A stretch of DNA of 64,000 nucleotides from Parabacteroides merdae ATCC 43184. Its GTDB lineage: Bacteria > Bacteroidota > Bacteroidia > Bacteroidales > Tannerellaceae. A program made the translations under genes and the position numbers. A model generated the notes under the pieces. That model saw only the letters and a program-made list of their open reading frames with translations, was not told where the DNA came from and searched no databases. Position 1 is the stretch's first letter. Each line of letters begins with the position of its first letter. Of the stretch, positions 35,407-44,360 are shown one piece after another. The stretch lies in the NCBI RefSeq assembly GCF_025151215.1, contig NZ_CP102286.1:806001-870000 (forward strand), read 5' to 3'.

Positions 35407-37050
35407 ATGGGAAAGAGGTACAGGATAATTCTGTTTTTGTTTTTTACTGCAAATATGGTTTTTGCGGAAAGTAACCTCGACTCTTTATTAGTCAATTTGG
35501 ATCAAACGATTCTCCAGCATGAGATTTATAAAGACAGGAGAGAAGCCCGGATCCGTGAATTGAAAGGAAAAGCAACCAAGACAGCTCCGAACTCTATTGC
35601 CGCTTACCAGCTCAACGATAGCATTTATCGGGAATATAAATCTTATATGTGCGATTCGGCTGTCCTCTATCTGACCAAAAATATCAGGATCGCCCGTAAT
35701 TTGCGTGATCAGGAGCGGGAGTACAAAAGTAAATTGCTGTTAGCCTCCCTGCATGCTGCAACTGGCATGTATCAAGAAGCGATCGATGTATTGGAGGAAG
35801 TCCGCCGTGAAGATTTGCCAGCTTCTCTTACCCGTGATTATTACGCCTGCAAAGAGCAGGTATACAGGGAGATCTCCGGTAATTCCCGTGATCCGCAAAG
35901 TATACGCCGCTATGAAGATAAATCTTTCGTCTATCGGGATTCTTTAGCGATGATGTTGCCGGAAGGTGCCGGCAAGCGGGTTGAGTTGCAGGAACTGGCT
36001 TTGAGGGCTGACGGACATACTGATGAAGCCCTTCGGATCAATGATACACGTTTGGCAAAAATTCCGTTCGGAACTCCTGAATATGCACTTACTTCTTATC
36101 AGCGTGCGATGATCTACCGCCAGAAAAAAGATCGGGAAAAAGAAAAGTATTATTTGGCCCTTTCTTCCTTGTCGGATATTCAGTCGGCTATCACAGATCA
36201 TGCTTCCTTGTGGATGTTGGCTGATTTATTGCTTAAAGATGGCGATATCGAGCGTGCTTATCATTATATCCGTTTTTCTTGGGATGAGACGAACCGGTTT
36301 CGTGCCCGCTCAAGAAGTTGGCAGAGTGCGGATATCCTTTCGTTGATCGATAAGAACTACCAGGCTACGATAGAAGGGAAGAACCGGATACTGGTCGCAT
36401 ATCTGACGCTGATCAGTGTACTTACCTTGTTATTGATCTCTGCCATCGTCTATATATATCGGCAGATGAAGCGACTGGCGGAGGCCCGCAATCATTTGCA
36501 GGAGACAAACGAGCAGTTGAAGGTGCTGAACGGCGAATTGTATCAGATGAACGATCGTTTGCAGTCCGCCAACCTCGAACTGTCTGAATCCAACCGGATC
36601 AAGGAGGAATATATCGGGCGTTTCATGAGTCTGTGTTCTTCTTATATCGATAAACTCGACGGTTATCGCCGTATGGTTTATAAAATGGTTTCTTCCGGAC
36701 AGATCGGGGAACTGGTTAAAGTTACCCGATCGTCAAAGGGTTTGGAGGCGGAGCTGAATGCACTTTATAAAAATTTTGATACTGCATTTCTCCATCTGTT
36801 CCCGAATTTTGTGACACAATTTAATTCACTTTTGCTTGAAGATGAGCAGGTGGTACTGAAAAGGGACGAGTTGCTGAATACGGAACTTCGTATTTTTGCG
36901 TTGATCCGTTTGGGGATAAACGACAGTTCTCAGATAGCCGAATTCCTTCGCTATTCGGTGAATACCATCTATAATTATCGGGCAAAAGTAAAGAACAAGG
37001 CATGCGTTTCCAGGGATGATTTCGAGAATTTAGTCCGGGAAATTCATTAA
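35407..37050 (+). CDS. DUF6377-type membrane-bound transcriptional regulator
   Basis: The 547-residue protein has a signal peptide (ending NMVFA), a helical TPR-like periplasmic sensor half (about 25-320), one membrane helix (about 328-350, VAYLTLISVLTLLLISAIVYIY), a coiled coil (about 355-405) and a cytoplasmic C-terminus. The end, LNTELRIFALIRLGINDSSQIAEFLRYSVNTIYNYRAKVKNK, is a LuxR-like helix-turn-helix. The layout matches the DUF6377 family of Bacteroidetes one-protein sensors that bind DNA while membrane-anchored. A -7 box TACATTTG (35373-35380) lies 26 bp upstream. Its target is unknown; no nutrient genes are adjacent. Confidence 0.83.
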   Translation: MGKRYRIILFLFFTANMVFAESNLDSLLVNLDQTILQHEIYKDRREARIRELKGKATKTAPNSIAAYQLNDSIYREYKSYMCDSAVLYLTKNIRIARNLRDQEREYKSKLLLASLHAATGMYQEAIDVLEEVRREDLPASLTRDYYACKEQVYREISGNSRDPQSIRRYEDKSFVYRDSLAMMLPEGAGKRVELQELALRADGHTDEALRINDTRLAKIPFGTPEYALTSYQRAMIYRQKKDREKEKYYLALSSLSDIQSAITDHASLWMLADLLLKDGDIERAYHYIRFSWDETNRFRARSRSWQSADILSLIDKNYQATIEGKNRILVAYLTLISVLTLLLISAIVYIYRQMKRLAEARNHLQETNEQLKVLNGELYQMNDRLQSANLELSESNRIKEEYIGRFMSLCSSYIDKLDGYRRMVYKMVSSGQIGELVKVTRSSKGLEAELNALYKNFDTAFLHLFPNFVTQFNSLLLEDEQVVLKRDELLNTELRIFALIRLGINDSSQIAEFLRYSVNTIYNYRAKVKNKACVSRDDFENLVREIH

Positions 37051-37232
37051 TCCTTTTATATTTGATCCACTTTTTTAGTAATATAAAAGATTTGTATCTT
37101 GTTGTTAGATAAATATTTGAGTGTTTTGTCTGTCCACTTATTTATTCACCGTCTCCCTTAGCTTTCCTTTTCTTCTTAATTTTGAATCACACATTTCAGG
37201 TCAGCAGATTATTCATTAAAAAAGTAATACGC

Positions 37233-37400
37233 ATGGAAAAGAACATAGGGGAGTATCTTTCCCGCAAAAGTACGGAAGTGATTGCTATAGTGGCTTGTAT
37301 CGGTTTGATCATAACTATTATTCTGGCTGCCGGGTCAATCAGGACTGAGCAGGAGAAGGCTCATATGGTCTTGCATTCAAGCTGTCTGCAAACGAAATAG
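37233..37400 (+). CDS. possible small single-pass membrane protein
   Basis: The 55-residue frame begins MEKNIGEYLSRKSTEV and has one hydrophobic segment (IAIVACIGLIITIILAAG) followed by a charged tail. I do not recognise it. It lies alone between the regulator and the tRNA genes, without a clear promoter or ribosome-binding site. The next 210 bp (37401-37610) hold a possible tRNA promoter and otherwise nothing I can support. Confidence 0.4.
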   Translation: MEKNIGEYLSRKSTEVIAIVACIGLIITIILAAGSIRTEQEKAHMVLHSSCLQTK

Positions 37401-37560
37401 GCAGATGCTTGTTTTCTAAAAAGAGTGTTTTAATTTCTCTATATATAATTTATATCCGGTTCCTGTGCATAGTAGTAGGAATCGGATTTTTTTTATGTGT
37501 CTGATAATCAGAAATGGAGGAATGAAATACGAAAAAAGTAAAAAGAAATGAAATGAAAAA

Positions 37561-37592
37561 CTTGCATAATTCAAATAAACCATCTACTTTTG
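37561..37592 (+). promoter_or_regulatory. promoter of the tRNA-Ser genes
   Basis: CTTG (37561-37564) and TACTTTTG (37585-37592) are 20 bp apart, close to TTTG-N19-21-TAnnTTTG. The first tRNA begins at 37611. Confidence 0.6.
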
Positions 37593-37610
37593 CACCCGTC
37601 TTAGAGACAA

Positions 37611-37695
37611 GGAGAGATGGCAGAGTGGTCGATTGCGGCGGTCTTGAAAACCGTTGAACTGAGAGGTTCCGGGGGTTCGAATCCCTCTTTCTCCG
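37611..37695 (+). tRNA. tRNA-Ser (anticodon UGA)
   Basis: The 85-nt gene starts GGAGAGA and ends TTTCTCC plus discriminator G, giving a seven-pair acceptor stem with one G-T. The anticodon loop CTTGAAA gives UGA, a long variable arm typical of serine follows, and the T-loop is GTTCGAATC. CCA is not encoded. Confidence 0.95.
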
Positions 37696-37698
37696 CTG

Positions 37699-37720
37699 AA
37701 AGCAGCAAAAGCTGCTTTTT
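37699..37720 (+). terminator. hairpin between the two tRNA genes
   Basis: AAAGCAGC and GCTGCTTT flank an AAAA loop and run into TTTT. It could end or attenuate transcription after the first tRNA. Confidence 0.7.
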
Positions 37721-37769
37721 ACGTTTTATGGAGGCAGGTTGCTTCTTGATATACATAATCAACCGAAAA

Positions 37770-37857
37770 GGAGAGATGCTCGAGTGGTTGAAGAGGCACG
37801 CCTGGAAAGCGTGTAAACCCCTAAAGGGTTTCGCGGGTTCGAATCCCGCTTTCTCCG
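37770..37857 (+). tRNA. tRNA-Ser (anticodon GGA)
   Basis: The 88-nt gene has the same acceptor stem (GGAGAGA / TTTCTCC), the anticodon loop CTGGAAA giving GGA, a variable arm TAAACCCCTAAAGGGTTTCG and the T-loop GTTCGAATC. CCA is not encoded. It reads different serine codons (UCC/UCU) from its neighbour. Confidence 0.95.
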
Positions 37858-37860
37858 CAA

Positions 37861-37893
37861 AGTCCTGATGATTTATTATCGTCGGGACTTTTT
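37861..37893 (+). terminator. terminator after the tRNA-Ser pair
   Basis: AGTCCTGATGA (37861-37871) pairs with TCGTCGGGACT (37879-37889) with two G-T pairs, followed by a T-run. Confidence 0.87.
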
Positions 37894-37917
37894 CTTTATG
37901 GGATTAATTAACGGTAT

Positions 37918-37948
37918 TTTGAAATAAGATATGGATTCTTTATCTTTG
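37918..37948 (+). promoter_or_regulatory. promoter of the RND efflux region
   Basis: TTTG (37918-37921) and TATCTTTG (37941-37948) are separated by 19 bp, a full match to the Bacteroidetes housekeeping promoter. The ATG at 37971 follows GGGAAGG. Confidence 0.85.
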
Positions 37949-37970
37949 CAAAAAGTTTTTTAGGGAAGGA

Positions 37971-38348
37971 ATGTTAGTAACTACCGTGGATAAAAAGATA
38001 AAGTTTTACCAGCGTGTGATTTTGATGATCATGTTGGTCTTTATGCCGTTTTATTCAGTTGGCAGCGATTTCTTTCTGGAAGGTTTCCCAAGTTCTTCCA
38101 TCGAGGTGGTAGAGAATGGAGTGCATGATGTACTTGATTTTGACGATAATGCCTCGTTGCGTACTGTCCGGCAGGAACAGATTCAAATCCAACAGTTTGT
38201 TGCAGACTTTATAGCCGACTGGCTGACTATAATAAATGTGCATGAGCTGATTCATTCTCTTGAATTGCAGCAATGTGCATTCTTACCTATATTTTATCAA
38301 CTTCATAAAACCCAGAGTTTTGTCTGGTTTTGTTCCTATCTGATTTAG
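37971..38348 (+). CDS. unknown 125-residue protein leading the RND efflux operon
   Basis: I do not recognise this protein. It has a hydrophobic N-terminal stretch (VILMIMLVFMPFYSVGS, about 16-32) that may be a signal peptide or anchor. A moderately acidic middle (EVVENGVHDVLDFDDN) and a C-terminal half with HELIHSLELQQC and aromatic residues follow. It has a good promoter and a purine-rich ribosome-binding site (GGGAAGG), and is followed after 142 bp by the RND adaptor gene on the same strand. It could be an accessory factor of the pump or a regulatory leader. The gap 38349-38490 shows no clear second promoter. Confidence 0.65.
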   Translation: MLVTTVDKKIKFYQRVILMIMLVFMPFYSVGSDFFLEGFPSSSIEVVENGVHDVLDFDDNASLRTVRQEQIQIQQFVADFIADWLTIINVHELIHSLELQQCAFLPIFYQLHKTQSFVWFCSYLI

Positions 38349-38490
38349 GTCTTATCCGATTCTTTTTATTTTTCAGAGCGTGTATGGGTATGTTGTGCCG
38401 GTATGCGGAAGGTTTTGTCGTATCCCTGATATTGCACGCTTTATCATGTTTATAATTATAACCTAAAAATAAACTAATCAGAAACGATTT

Positions 38491-39654
38491 ATGACGAGAA
38501 GATTATTTTTTAACTATTTACCTTTTTTGTTTTTAATAGCCAGCTTTTTTACCTCTTGTAACCGGAGCCATGAAAAAAAATCCGGAAGTAAAGACAATAC
38601 GCTGGTGGTGAAGCTGGTAGCTACGAGTATCGAAGTGGCTCAATCGTATGTAGCCGATGTGCAGGCTGTCCAGTTTGTGGAGGTTAAACCGAAAGTGGAA
38701 GGGTTCGTTGAAGATGTCTTGGTTGACGAAGGAGAGCACGTGAAGAAGGGACAGGTCTTGTTCAAGCTTTCCTCTGCCGAACTGTATGAAGAGGTCAAAG
38801 AGGCGCAGGCCAATTATAAGCAAGTGCAGGCCGAGTTGAAAATGGCGGAAGTCGAAGCGGACCGTGTAAAGCGCTTGGTGGAAAAGGACATCATTTCGCC
38901 GATCCGCTTGGAACAGGCATTGGCGGAAGCCGATGTCGCCCGTTTGCGGGTACAGCAGGCCAAATCGCGTTTGCTTCGTGCGGAAACGAATTATTCCTAT
39001 ACGACCATCACGTCTCCTTTCGAAGGGTATGTGGACCGTATACCGTTTAAGGTCGGTAGCTTGGTCACGCCGTCCAGCTTGTTGACCTCCCTGACGGATG
39101 TTTCGGAAATGTTTGCCTATTTCAAGATCAACGAGAAAGAATATCTTGAATATAAACGTACGCAGTTGAGCGGAGTGGAACAGCCGGAGTATAACAACCT
39201 GGAGTTGATCCTGTCGGATCAGACAACCTATCCGTACAAAGGAACGGTCGAAACCGTAGAAGGTGATTTTGAACGTGGTACGGGTTCCATTGCTTTTCGT
39301 GCGCGTTTTGCCAATCCGGACCGCCTGTTGCGACATGGTGTTTCGGGTAAAATCCGTATGCTGACAGAAATGGAAGACGTGATACTGGTCCCGCAACGTT
39401 CGACATTCGAGATTCAGGATTTTACTTACGTGTATACTGTTGATGAAGAAGGCAAAGTGAGTGTCCGCAGTTTCGAACCACTCTCTCGTCACGGTGCCTA
39501 TTATGTAACGAAAGACCTGCCTGACAATACGCTGATCGTTTATGAAGGAGTCCAGCAAGTGAGTGACGGGATGGTTATTACGCCTGAGATTGTGGATGCC
39601 GAAACGGTCCGTAAACAATTGGAATTGTCTGATGAAGTCGAAAATAATAAGTAA
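38491..39654 (+). CDS. RND efflux periplasmic adaptor lipoprotein
   Basis: The 387-residue lipoprotein (lipobox FTSC, Cys23) is of the AcrA/MexA type: a lipoyl domain with VKPKVEGFVEDVLVDEGEHVKKGQVLFKL, a short coiled coil (about 95-160), the other lipoyl half YTTITSPFEGYVDRI, a barrel and a membrane-proximal domain. It links the RND pump to the outer-membrane channel encoded downstream. The pump gene starts 5 bp after its stop codon. Confidence 0.95.
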   Translation: MTRRLFFNYLPFLFLIASFFTSCNRSHEKKSGSKDNTLVVKLVATSIEVAQSYVADVQAVQFVEVKPKVEGFVEDVLVDEGEHVKKGQVLFKLSSAELYEEVKEAQANYKQVQAELKMAEVEADRVKRLVEKDIISPIRLEQALAEADVARLRVQQAKSRLLRAETNYSYTTITSPFEGYVDRIPFKVGSLVTPSSLLTSLTDVSEMFAYFKINEKEYLEYKRTQLSGVEQPEYNNLELILSDQTTYPYKGTVETVEGDFERGTGSIAFRARFANPDRLLRHGVSGKIRMLTEMEDVILVPQRSTFEIQDFTYVYTVDEEGKVSVRSFEPLSRHGAYYVTKDLPDNTLIVYEGVQQVSDGMVITPEIVDAETVRKQLELSDEVENNK

Positions 39655-39659
39655 GCCGT

Positions 39660-42600
39660 ATGTTTGAAATATTCATCAGACGCCCGATTCTGTCCGGTGT
39701 CATTTCTGTTGTGATTGTTTTTCTGGGTTTGCTGGCTATTACCTCTTTGCCGATTACCCAGTTTCCCGATATTGTTCCGCCTTCCGTTACGGTGACGGCC
39801 CGTTATACGGGAGCCAATGCCGATGTGATGGCTAAAACTGTGGCGACTCCCTTGGAACGTGCTATCAATGGTGTGCCCGGAATGACCTATATGACGACCG
39901 TTTGTACGAACGACGGTATGTCGCTGACGACGATCTATTTTAAGGTAGGAACCGATCCGGATGTCGCCTCCGTGAATGTGCAGAACCGTGTGACGACAGT
40001 CCTCGATGAACTTCCCGAAGAAGTGATCCGTGCCGGTGTGATTACCGAGAAAGAGGTAAACAGTATGTTGATGTATCTGAACATCATGAGCACGGACAGT
40101 TCGCATACCGAGAAGTTTGTGTACAATTTTGCCGATATCAATATCCTGCGTGAGCTGAAGCGAATCGATGGGGTCGGTTTTGTCGAGATCATGGGAAGCC
40201 GCGATTATGCGATGCGCGTGTGGCTGAACCCCAACCGGCTGGCAGCCTATAATATGTCACCGCAGGAGGTGACCGCCGCTATCCGTTCGCAAAATATCGA
40301 AGCTGCTCCTGGGAAGACCGGTATCAGTTCGGATAAGATTCCGCAGCAGTTGCAATATGTATTGCAATATAGCGGGAAGTTCAGCACTCCCGAAGAATAT
40401 GGCGAGATCGTGTTGAAGGCGTTGCCGGACGGTTCGGTTCTCCGGTTGAAGGATGTGGCGACGATTGAGTTCGATTCGGAAGACTATAATATGATTTCCA
40501 TGACCGACGGCAAGCCTTCCGCCTCTATCATGATCAAGCAGCGTCCGGGTTCGAATGCCCGTGAGGTGATTCAGAATATCAAAGCCAAGATGGAGGAAAT
40601 CAAGGAAAGCAGTTTTGCCCCCGGAATGGATTATAATATATCGTACGATGTTTCGCGATTTCTGGATGCTTCGATTTCGGTTGTGCTCCGGACACTGTTG
40701 GAAGCCTTTTTGCTGGTGTTTATCGTGGTATATTTGTTCCTGCAGGATTTCCGTTCGACGTTGATTCCGGCGATAGCCGTTCCTGTTTCGCTTGTCGGGA
40801 CTTTCTTCTTTATGCAGATGTTGGGCTTCTCCATCAATATGCTGACACTGTTCGCACTGGTGCTGGCAATCGGTATCGTGGTCGATAATGCTATTGTCGT
40901 GGTGGAGGCGGTACATGTGAAGATGCACAACGAAAAACTTCCACCGGCAAAAGCCACCGAAGCCGCCATTCGTGAAATCGGCGGGGCGATTATTGCCATT
41001 ACTTTGGTGATGTCTGCCGTGTTCGTTCCGGTAGGTTTTATGTCCGGTACGGTCGGTATTTTCTATCGGCAGTTCTCGTTGACATTGGCGGTGGCGATTG
41101 TTATTTCGGGCGTGAATGCCTTGACGCTGTCTCCCGCACTCTGCGCCTTGATGCTGAAGCCTGTCTCGCATGACAAAAAGGTGAAGAAAAGTTTGTTGGC
41201 GCGTTTCTTCGACGGATTCAATAAGCGCTACGATCATCTGGAACGCCGTTATAAGATCAATCTGCGTTTGTTCCTGAACAGGCGTTTCCTGACCTATGCG
41301 TCGTTGATTATTTTCTGTCTGGCAACATGGGGTATGACGTTTGTGTTGCCTTCGGGTTTTATCCCTAATGAAGACCAGGGAATGATCTATGTGAATGTCG
41401 ATGCGCCTCCCGGAGCGACTCTCGAACGTTCGGAAGCTGCTTTGAGCAAAGTGCAGGCCGCTCTGTTGCCGTTGGAAGAAGTGGAAACGGTTTCCACATT
41501 GGCAGGCTACAGCTTGATGACGGAAACGGAAGGAGCCAGTTTTGGCATGGGGATGATCAACTTGAAGCCTTGGAACGAACGCGAGCAGACGGCCGAGGAA
41601 CTGATGCGCGTCTATGCTGACCGCGTGTCGCATATCAAGGATGCGGATATCCAGTTCTTCCTTCCACCGACGGTTCCCGGTTTCGGTAATGCCAGCGGTT
41701 TCGAACTTCGTTTGCAGGATAAGACTGCCGGGACATTTGCCGAGTTGGACGAAGTGGCCAAATCGTTTGTGGCCAAGCTGAATGCCGATCCTCGTTTGTC
41801 GGGTGTCACATCCGGTTTCAATCCGAACTTCCCGCAATATCTGTTGCGGGTCGATCTGGCCAAAGCGGCAAAACTGGGAATTGATGTGAACGAGTCGATG
41901 GAAACTTTGCAATCCTATGTCGGGAGTTTCTATTCTTCCAACTTCGTCCGTTTCGGGCAAATGTACAAGGTGATGTTGCAGGCTGCTCCCGAATATCGTA
42001 TGAATCCGGAGGATCTGTTCGGTTTGTATGCTAAAAATAAAGAGGGGAACATGGTTCCGTATTCCAACTTCATGACAATGGAGCGCGTGTATGGTCCGAG
42101 TCAGATTACCCGTTATAACCTGTTTACTTCGGCCATGATTACCGGTGAACAAGCACCGGGAGTCAGCTCGGGTGAAGCCTTGGAAGCCGTAGAGGAGATT
42201 GCTGCCGAAGTGTTGCCGAGAGGCTACGATATAGAATGGTCCGGCGTTGCCCGTGAGGAGAAAGAATCCGGTGGACAATCCTTGGTTATTTTCGCGATCT
42301 GTCTGGTCTTTGTCTATCTTCTTCTGGCGGCCCAGTATGAAAGCCTTTTGCTGCCGCTTCCGGTTATCCTCTCGCTTCCGGCAGGTGTGTTCGGATCATT
42401 CCTTTTACTATATGCGGTGGGACTGGAGAATAATATTTATGCTCAGGTGGCACTCGTGATGCTGATCGGCCTCTTAGGTAAGAATGCGATCCTGATTATC
42501 GAGGTGGCGAACCAGTGCCGCAAGGAAGGCGTCAGCATTATGGGAGCGGCCATCCAAGGGGCAACCAGCCGTTTGCGTCCGATTCTGATGACTTCTTTTG

Positions 42601-42812
42601 CTTTTATCAGCGGTTTGATCCCGTTGGCGGTAGCCAGTGGCGCTGGTGCTTTGGGCAATCGTTCCATCGGGACGGCGGCGGCCGGAGGTATGCTGATCGG
42701 TACGTTCGTGGGGATCTTCCTGATACCGGGGCTTTATGTGATATTTGAATCGTTGGCAACTTACTTAAAGGAAAAGAAACAAAAAGCAAATGAAGAAGAA
42801 TATGAGTTTTAA
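39660..42812 (+). CDS. RND family multidrug efflux pump (AcrB/HAE1 type)
   Basis: This 1050-residue inner-membrane protein begins MFEIFIRRPILSGVISVVIVFLGLLAI, typical of the HAE-1 family. It has 12 membrane helices in two halves with large periplasmic loops. The proton-relay helix contains ALVLAIGIVVDNAIVVVEAV with the paired acidic residues, and the second half has GLLGKNAILIIEVA. It should expel drugs, bile salts or detergents using the proton gradient. It lies between its adaptor and its outer-membrane channel gene, the standard order; the channel gene overlaps it by 23 bp. Confidence 0.97.
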   Translation: MFEIFIRRPILSGVISVVIVFLGLLAITSLPITQFPDIVPPSVTVTARYTGANADVMAKTVATPLERAINGVPGMTYMTTVCTNDGMSLTTIYFKVGTDPDVASVNVQNRVTTVLDELPEEVIRAGVITEKEVNSMLMYLNIMSTDSSHTEKFVYNFADINILRELKRIDGVGFVEIMGSRDYAMRVWLNPNRLAAYNMSPQEVTAAIRSQNIEAAPGKTGISSDKIPQQLQYVLQYSGKFSTPEEYGEIVLKALPDGSVLRLKDVATIEFDSEDYNMISMTDGKPSASIMIKQRPGSNAREVIQNIKAKMEEIKESSFAPGMDYNISYDVSRFLDASISVVLRTLLEAFLLVFIVVYLFLQDFRSTLIPAIAVPVSLVGTFFFMQMLGFSINMLTLFALVLAIGIVVDNAIVVVEAVHVKMHNEKLPPAKATEAAIREIGGAIIAITLVMSAVFVPVGFMSGTVGIFYRQFSLTLAVAIVISGVNALTLSPALCALMLKPVSHDKKVKKSLLARFFDGFNKRYDHLERRYKINLRLFLNRRFLTYASLIIFCLATWGMTFVLPSGFIPNEDQGMIYVNVDAPPGATLERSEAALSKVQAALLPLEEVETVSTLAGYSLMTETEGASFGMGMINLKPWNEREQTAEELMRVYADRVSHIKDADIQFFLPPTVPGFGNASGFELRLQDKTAGTFAELDEVAKSFVAKLNADPRLSGVTSGFNPNFPQYLLRVDLAKAAKLGIDVNESMETLQSYVGSFYSSNFVRFGQMYKVMLQAAPEYRMNPEDLFGLYAKNKEGNMVPYSNFMTMERVYGPSQITRYNLFTSAMITGEQAPGVSSGEALEAVEEIAAEVLPRGYDIEWSGVAREEKESGGQSLVIFAICLVFVYLLLAAQYESLLLPLPVILSLPAGVFGSFLLLYAVGLENNIYAQVALVMLIGLLGKNAILIIEVANQCRKEGVSIMGAAIQGATSRLRPILMTSFAFISGLIPLAVASGAGALGNRSIGTAAAGGMLIGTFVGIFLIPGLYVIFESLATYLKEKKQKANEEEYEF

Positions 42813-44235
42813 GATAATTGCTACAGTTGGCTTGTGGGCCGCGATCGGCCTTACAGCTTGCAAGGCTCCGCAGCTCTCTCCGGATGGGGAACGTGCCGTA
42901 CTGCCAGAAGGAGATGGGCATACCTATGACACTGCATTTGTAAAGCCGTTGGAGTGGAATGTGTTTTTCCAGGATTCCATCTTACAAGGATATGTGGAGG
43001 TCGCTTTGCAGAATAACTATTCGTTCAAGCAAAGCATGGAACGGGTGACAATGAGCCGGGCCAACCTGCAACGGGCAAAAGGCTTGCTATTGCCTGAAGT
43101 TAGCCTCGGCATCGGGACTTCGGTCAACCGTTTCGGCGAATATACGATGGACGGAGTGGGGAATAGCGAGACTAATGTTCCTTCCTTGGCGAAAGACAAA
43201 CATATCCCGGACCCTTACCGTGATTTCGGACTTTTCCTGAATTTCCAGTGGGAAGCGGATATATGGGGGAAGCTGACACGTAAGAAACAGGCGGCTGTAG
43301 CTCGTTGGATGGCTTCGGTTGAGGCAACCCGTTTTGCGCAGTCGGTCCTGATATCCGAATTGGCTGTCCACTATTATGAACTGATCGGTTTGGATAAACG
43401 TCGGGATGTCTTGGAAGAAGCCCATATCAGTTCCAAACGTTCGTATGAGCTAACTCGCCAGCTGAAGAAGGAGGGGGCCGAGACGCAGTTGGCTGTCGAC
43501 CAGTTTCATGCCCGTATGCTACTGATAGAAAGCAAACTGTTGGAAAATGACCAACTGATCGGGGAGAAAGAGCGTGCGATAGCCTGCCTGTTAGGTGTCT
43601 TTCCGTTTGAAATCAGGCGTATGAGTTTTGAAGAGCTGCGTCAGATCCCTTTCCCGCTATCAGACGGTGTTCCGGCGAACATGCTGACCTTACGTCCCGA
43701 CGTACGGGCCGCCGAGATGGAATTGCTGGCTTCAAAGGCGGATGTAATGGCGGCTAAAGCAGCCTTCTATCCTTCGTTGGTGTTGGGTGCGGGAGGCGGC
43801 TTCAATAGCTTTGATCTTGGCAAATGGTTCACAGCGCCTGCTTCGCTGGTTTACGATTTGGCAGCAGGAATTACTGCACCAGTCTTCCAGCGGAACCAGA
43901 TTCGTTCGATGTGGAACGAGGCGCGTGCTTCGCAACGGATTGCCTTGTCGCAATATCACGAAACGGCCTTGAAGGCCTATACGGAAGTATTGGATTTGTA
44001 TTGTGCCGGTCTAAACCAAGTGGAGCGTGTCCGCCTGAAAGAAGTGGAGACCGTAGCTCACCAACGTTCGGTCACCAATGCCAATGAACTTTTCAAATTG
44101 AATTATGTCGGCTTCCTCGAAGTGCTCTCTGCCAATGAACGTTATCTGGATAGCGAATTGGAACGTATCGACATCATCACCGACCTTTGCCGGAAAAAGA
44201 TCCTTCTCTACCGGGCGTTGGGCGGTGGTTGCTAA
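42790..44235 (+). CDS. RND efflux outer-membrane lipoprotein (NodT/OprM type)
   Basis: The 481-residue protein has a lipoprotein signal (GLTAC, Cys24) and the OprM-like double repeat of helices and strands, with VALQNNYSFKQSMERVTMSRANLQRAKGLLLPEVSL and TLRPDVRAAEMELLASKADVMAAKAAFYPSL. It forms the outer-membrane exit duct of the tripartite pump. The start at 42790 overlaps the pump gene; Met5 at 42802 is an alternative. A strong terminator ends the operon. Confidence 0.95.
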   Translation: MKKNMSFKIIATVGLWAAIGLTACKAPQLSPDGERAVLPEGDGHTYDTAFVKPLEWNVFFQDSILQGYVEVALQNNYSFKQSMERVTMSRANLQRAKGLLLPEVSLGIGTSVNRFGEYTMDGVGNSETNVPSLAKDKHIPDPYRDFGLFLNFQWEADIWGKLTRKKQAAVARWMASVEATRFAQSVLISELAVHYYELIGLDKRRDVLEEAHISSKRSYELTRQLKKEGAETQLAVDQFHARMLLIESKLLENDQLIGEKERAIACLLGVFPFEIRRMSFEELRQIPFPLSDGVPANMLTLRPDVRAAEMELLASKADVMAAKAAFYPSLVLGAGGGFNSFDLGKWFTAPASLVYDLAAGITAPVFQRNQIRSMWNEARASQRIALSQYHETALKAYTEVLDLYCAGLNQVERVRLKEVETVAHQRSVTNANELFKLNYVGFLEVLSANERYLDSELERIDIITDLCRKKILLYRALGGGC

Positions 44236-44247
44236 AGCTTTTAGACG

Positions 44248-44283
44248 AAAAGACGGATGTAGAAGGTTTGCATCCGTCTTTTT
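44248..44283 (+). terminator. terminator of the RND operon
   Basis: AAAAGACGGATG (44248-44259) pairs perfectly with CATCCGTCTTTT (44271-44282) and ends in T. Confidence 0.93.
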
Positions 44284-44360
44284 GGCTATCATGGAATTTT
44301 TGTTTCATCCAGATGAAACTTTTTATACTTTTGCATCGTTCTTAAAAACTGAAATGAGAA

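Noticed and set aside
37770..37857. tRNA-Ser genes as an integration site of a mobile element
   Set aside because: No integrase gene and no direct repeat of the tRNA 3' end is visible nearby.
37617..37868. 83-codon frame spanning both tRNA-Ser genes
   Set aside because: The sequence is fully explained by two tRNAs and their terminators.
40257..42278. 673-codon minus-strand open frame
   Set aside because: It is antisense to the RND pump gene, whose family and motifs are certain; the His/Gln/Arg-rich product is typical of a shadow frame.
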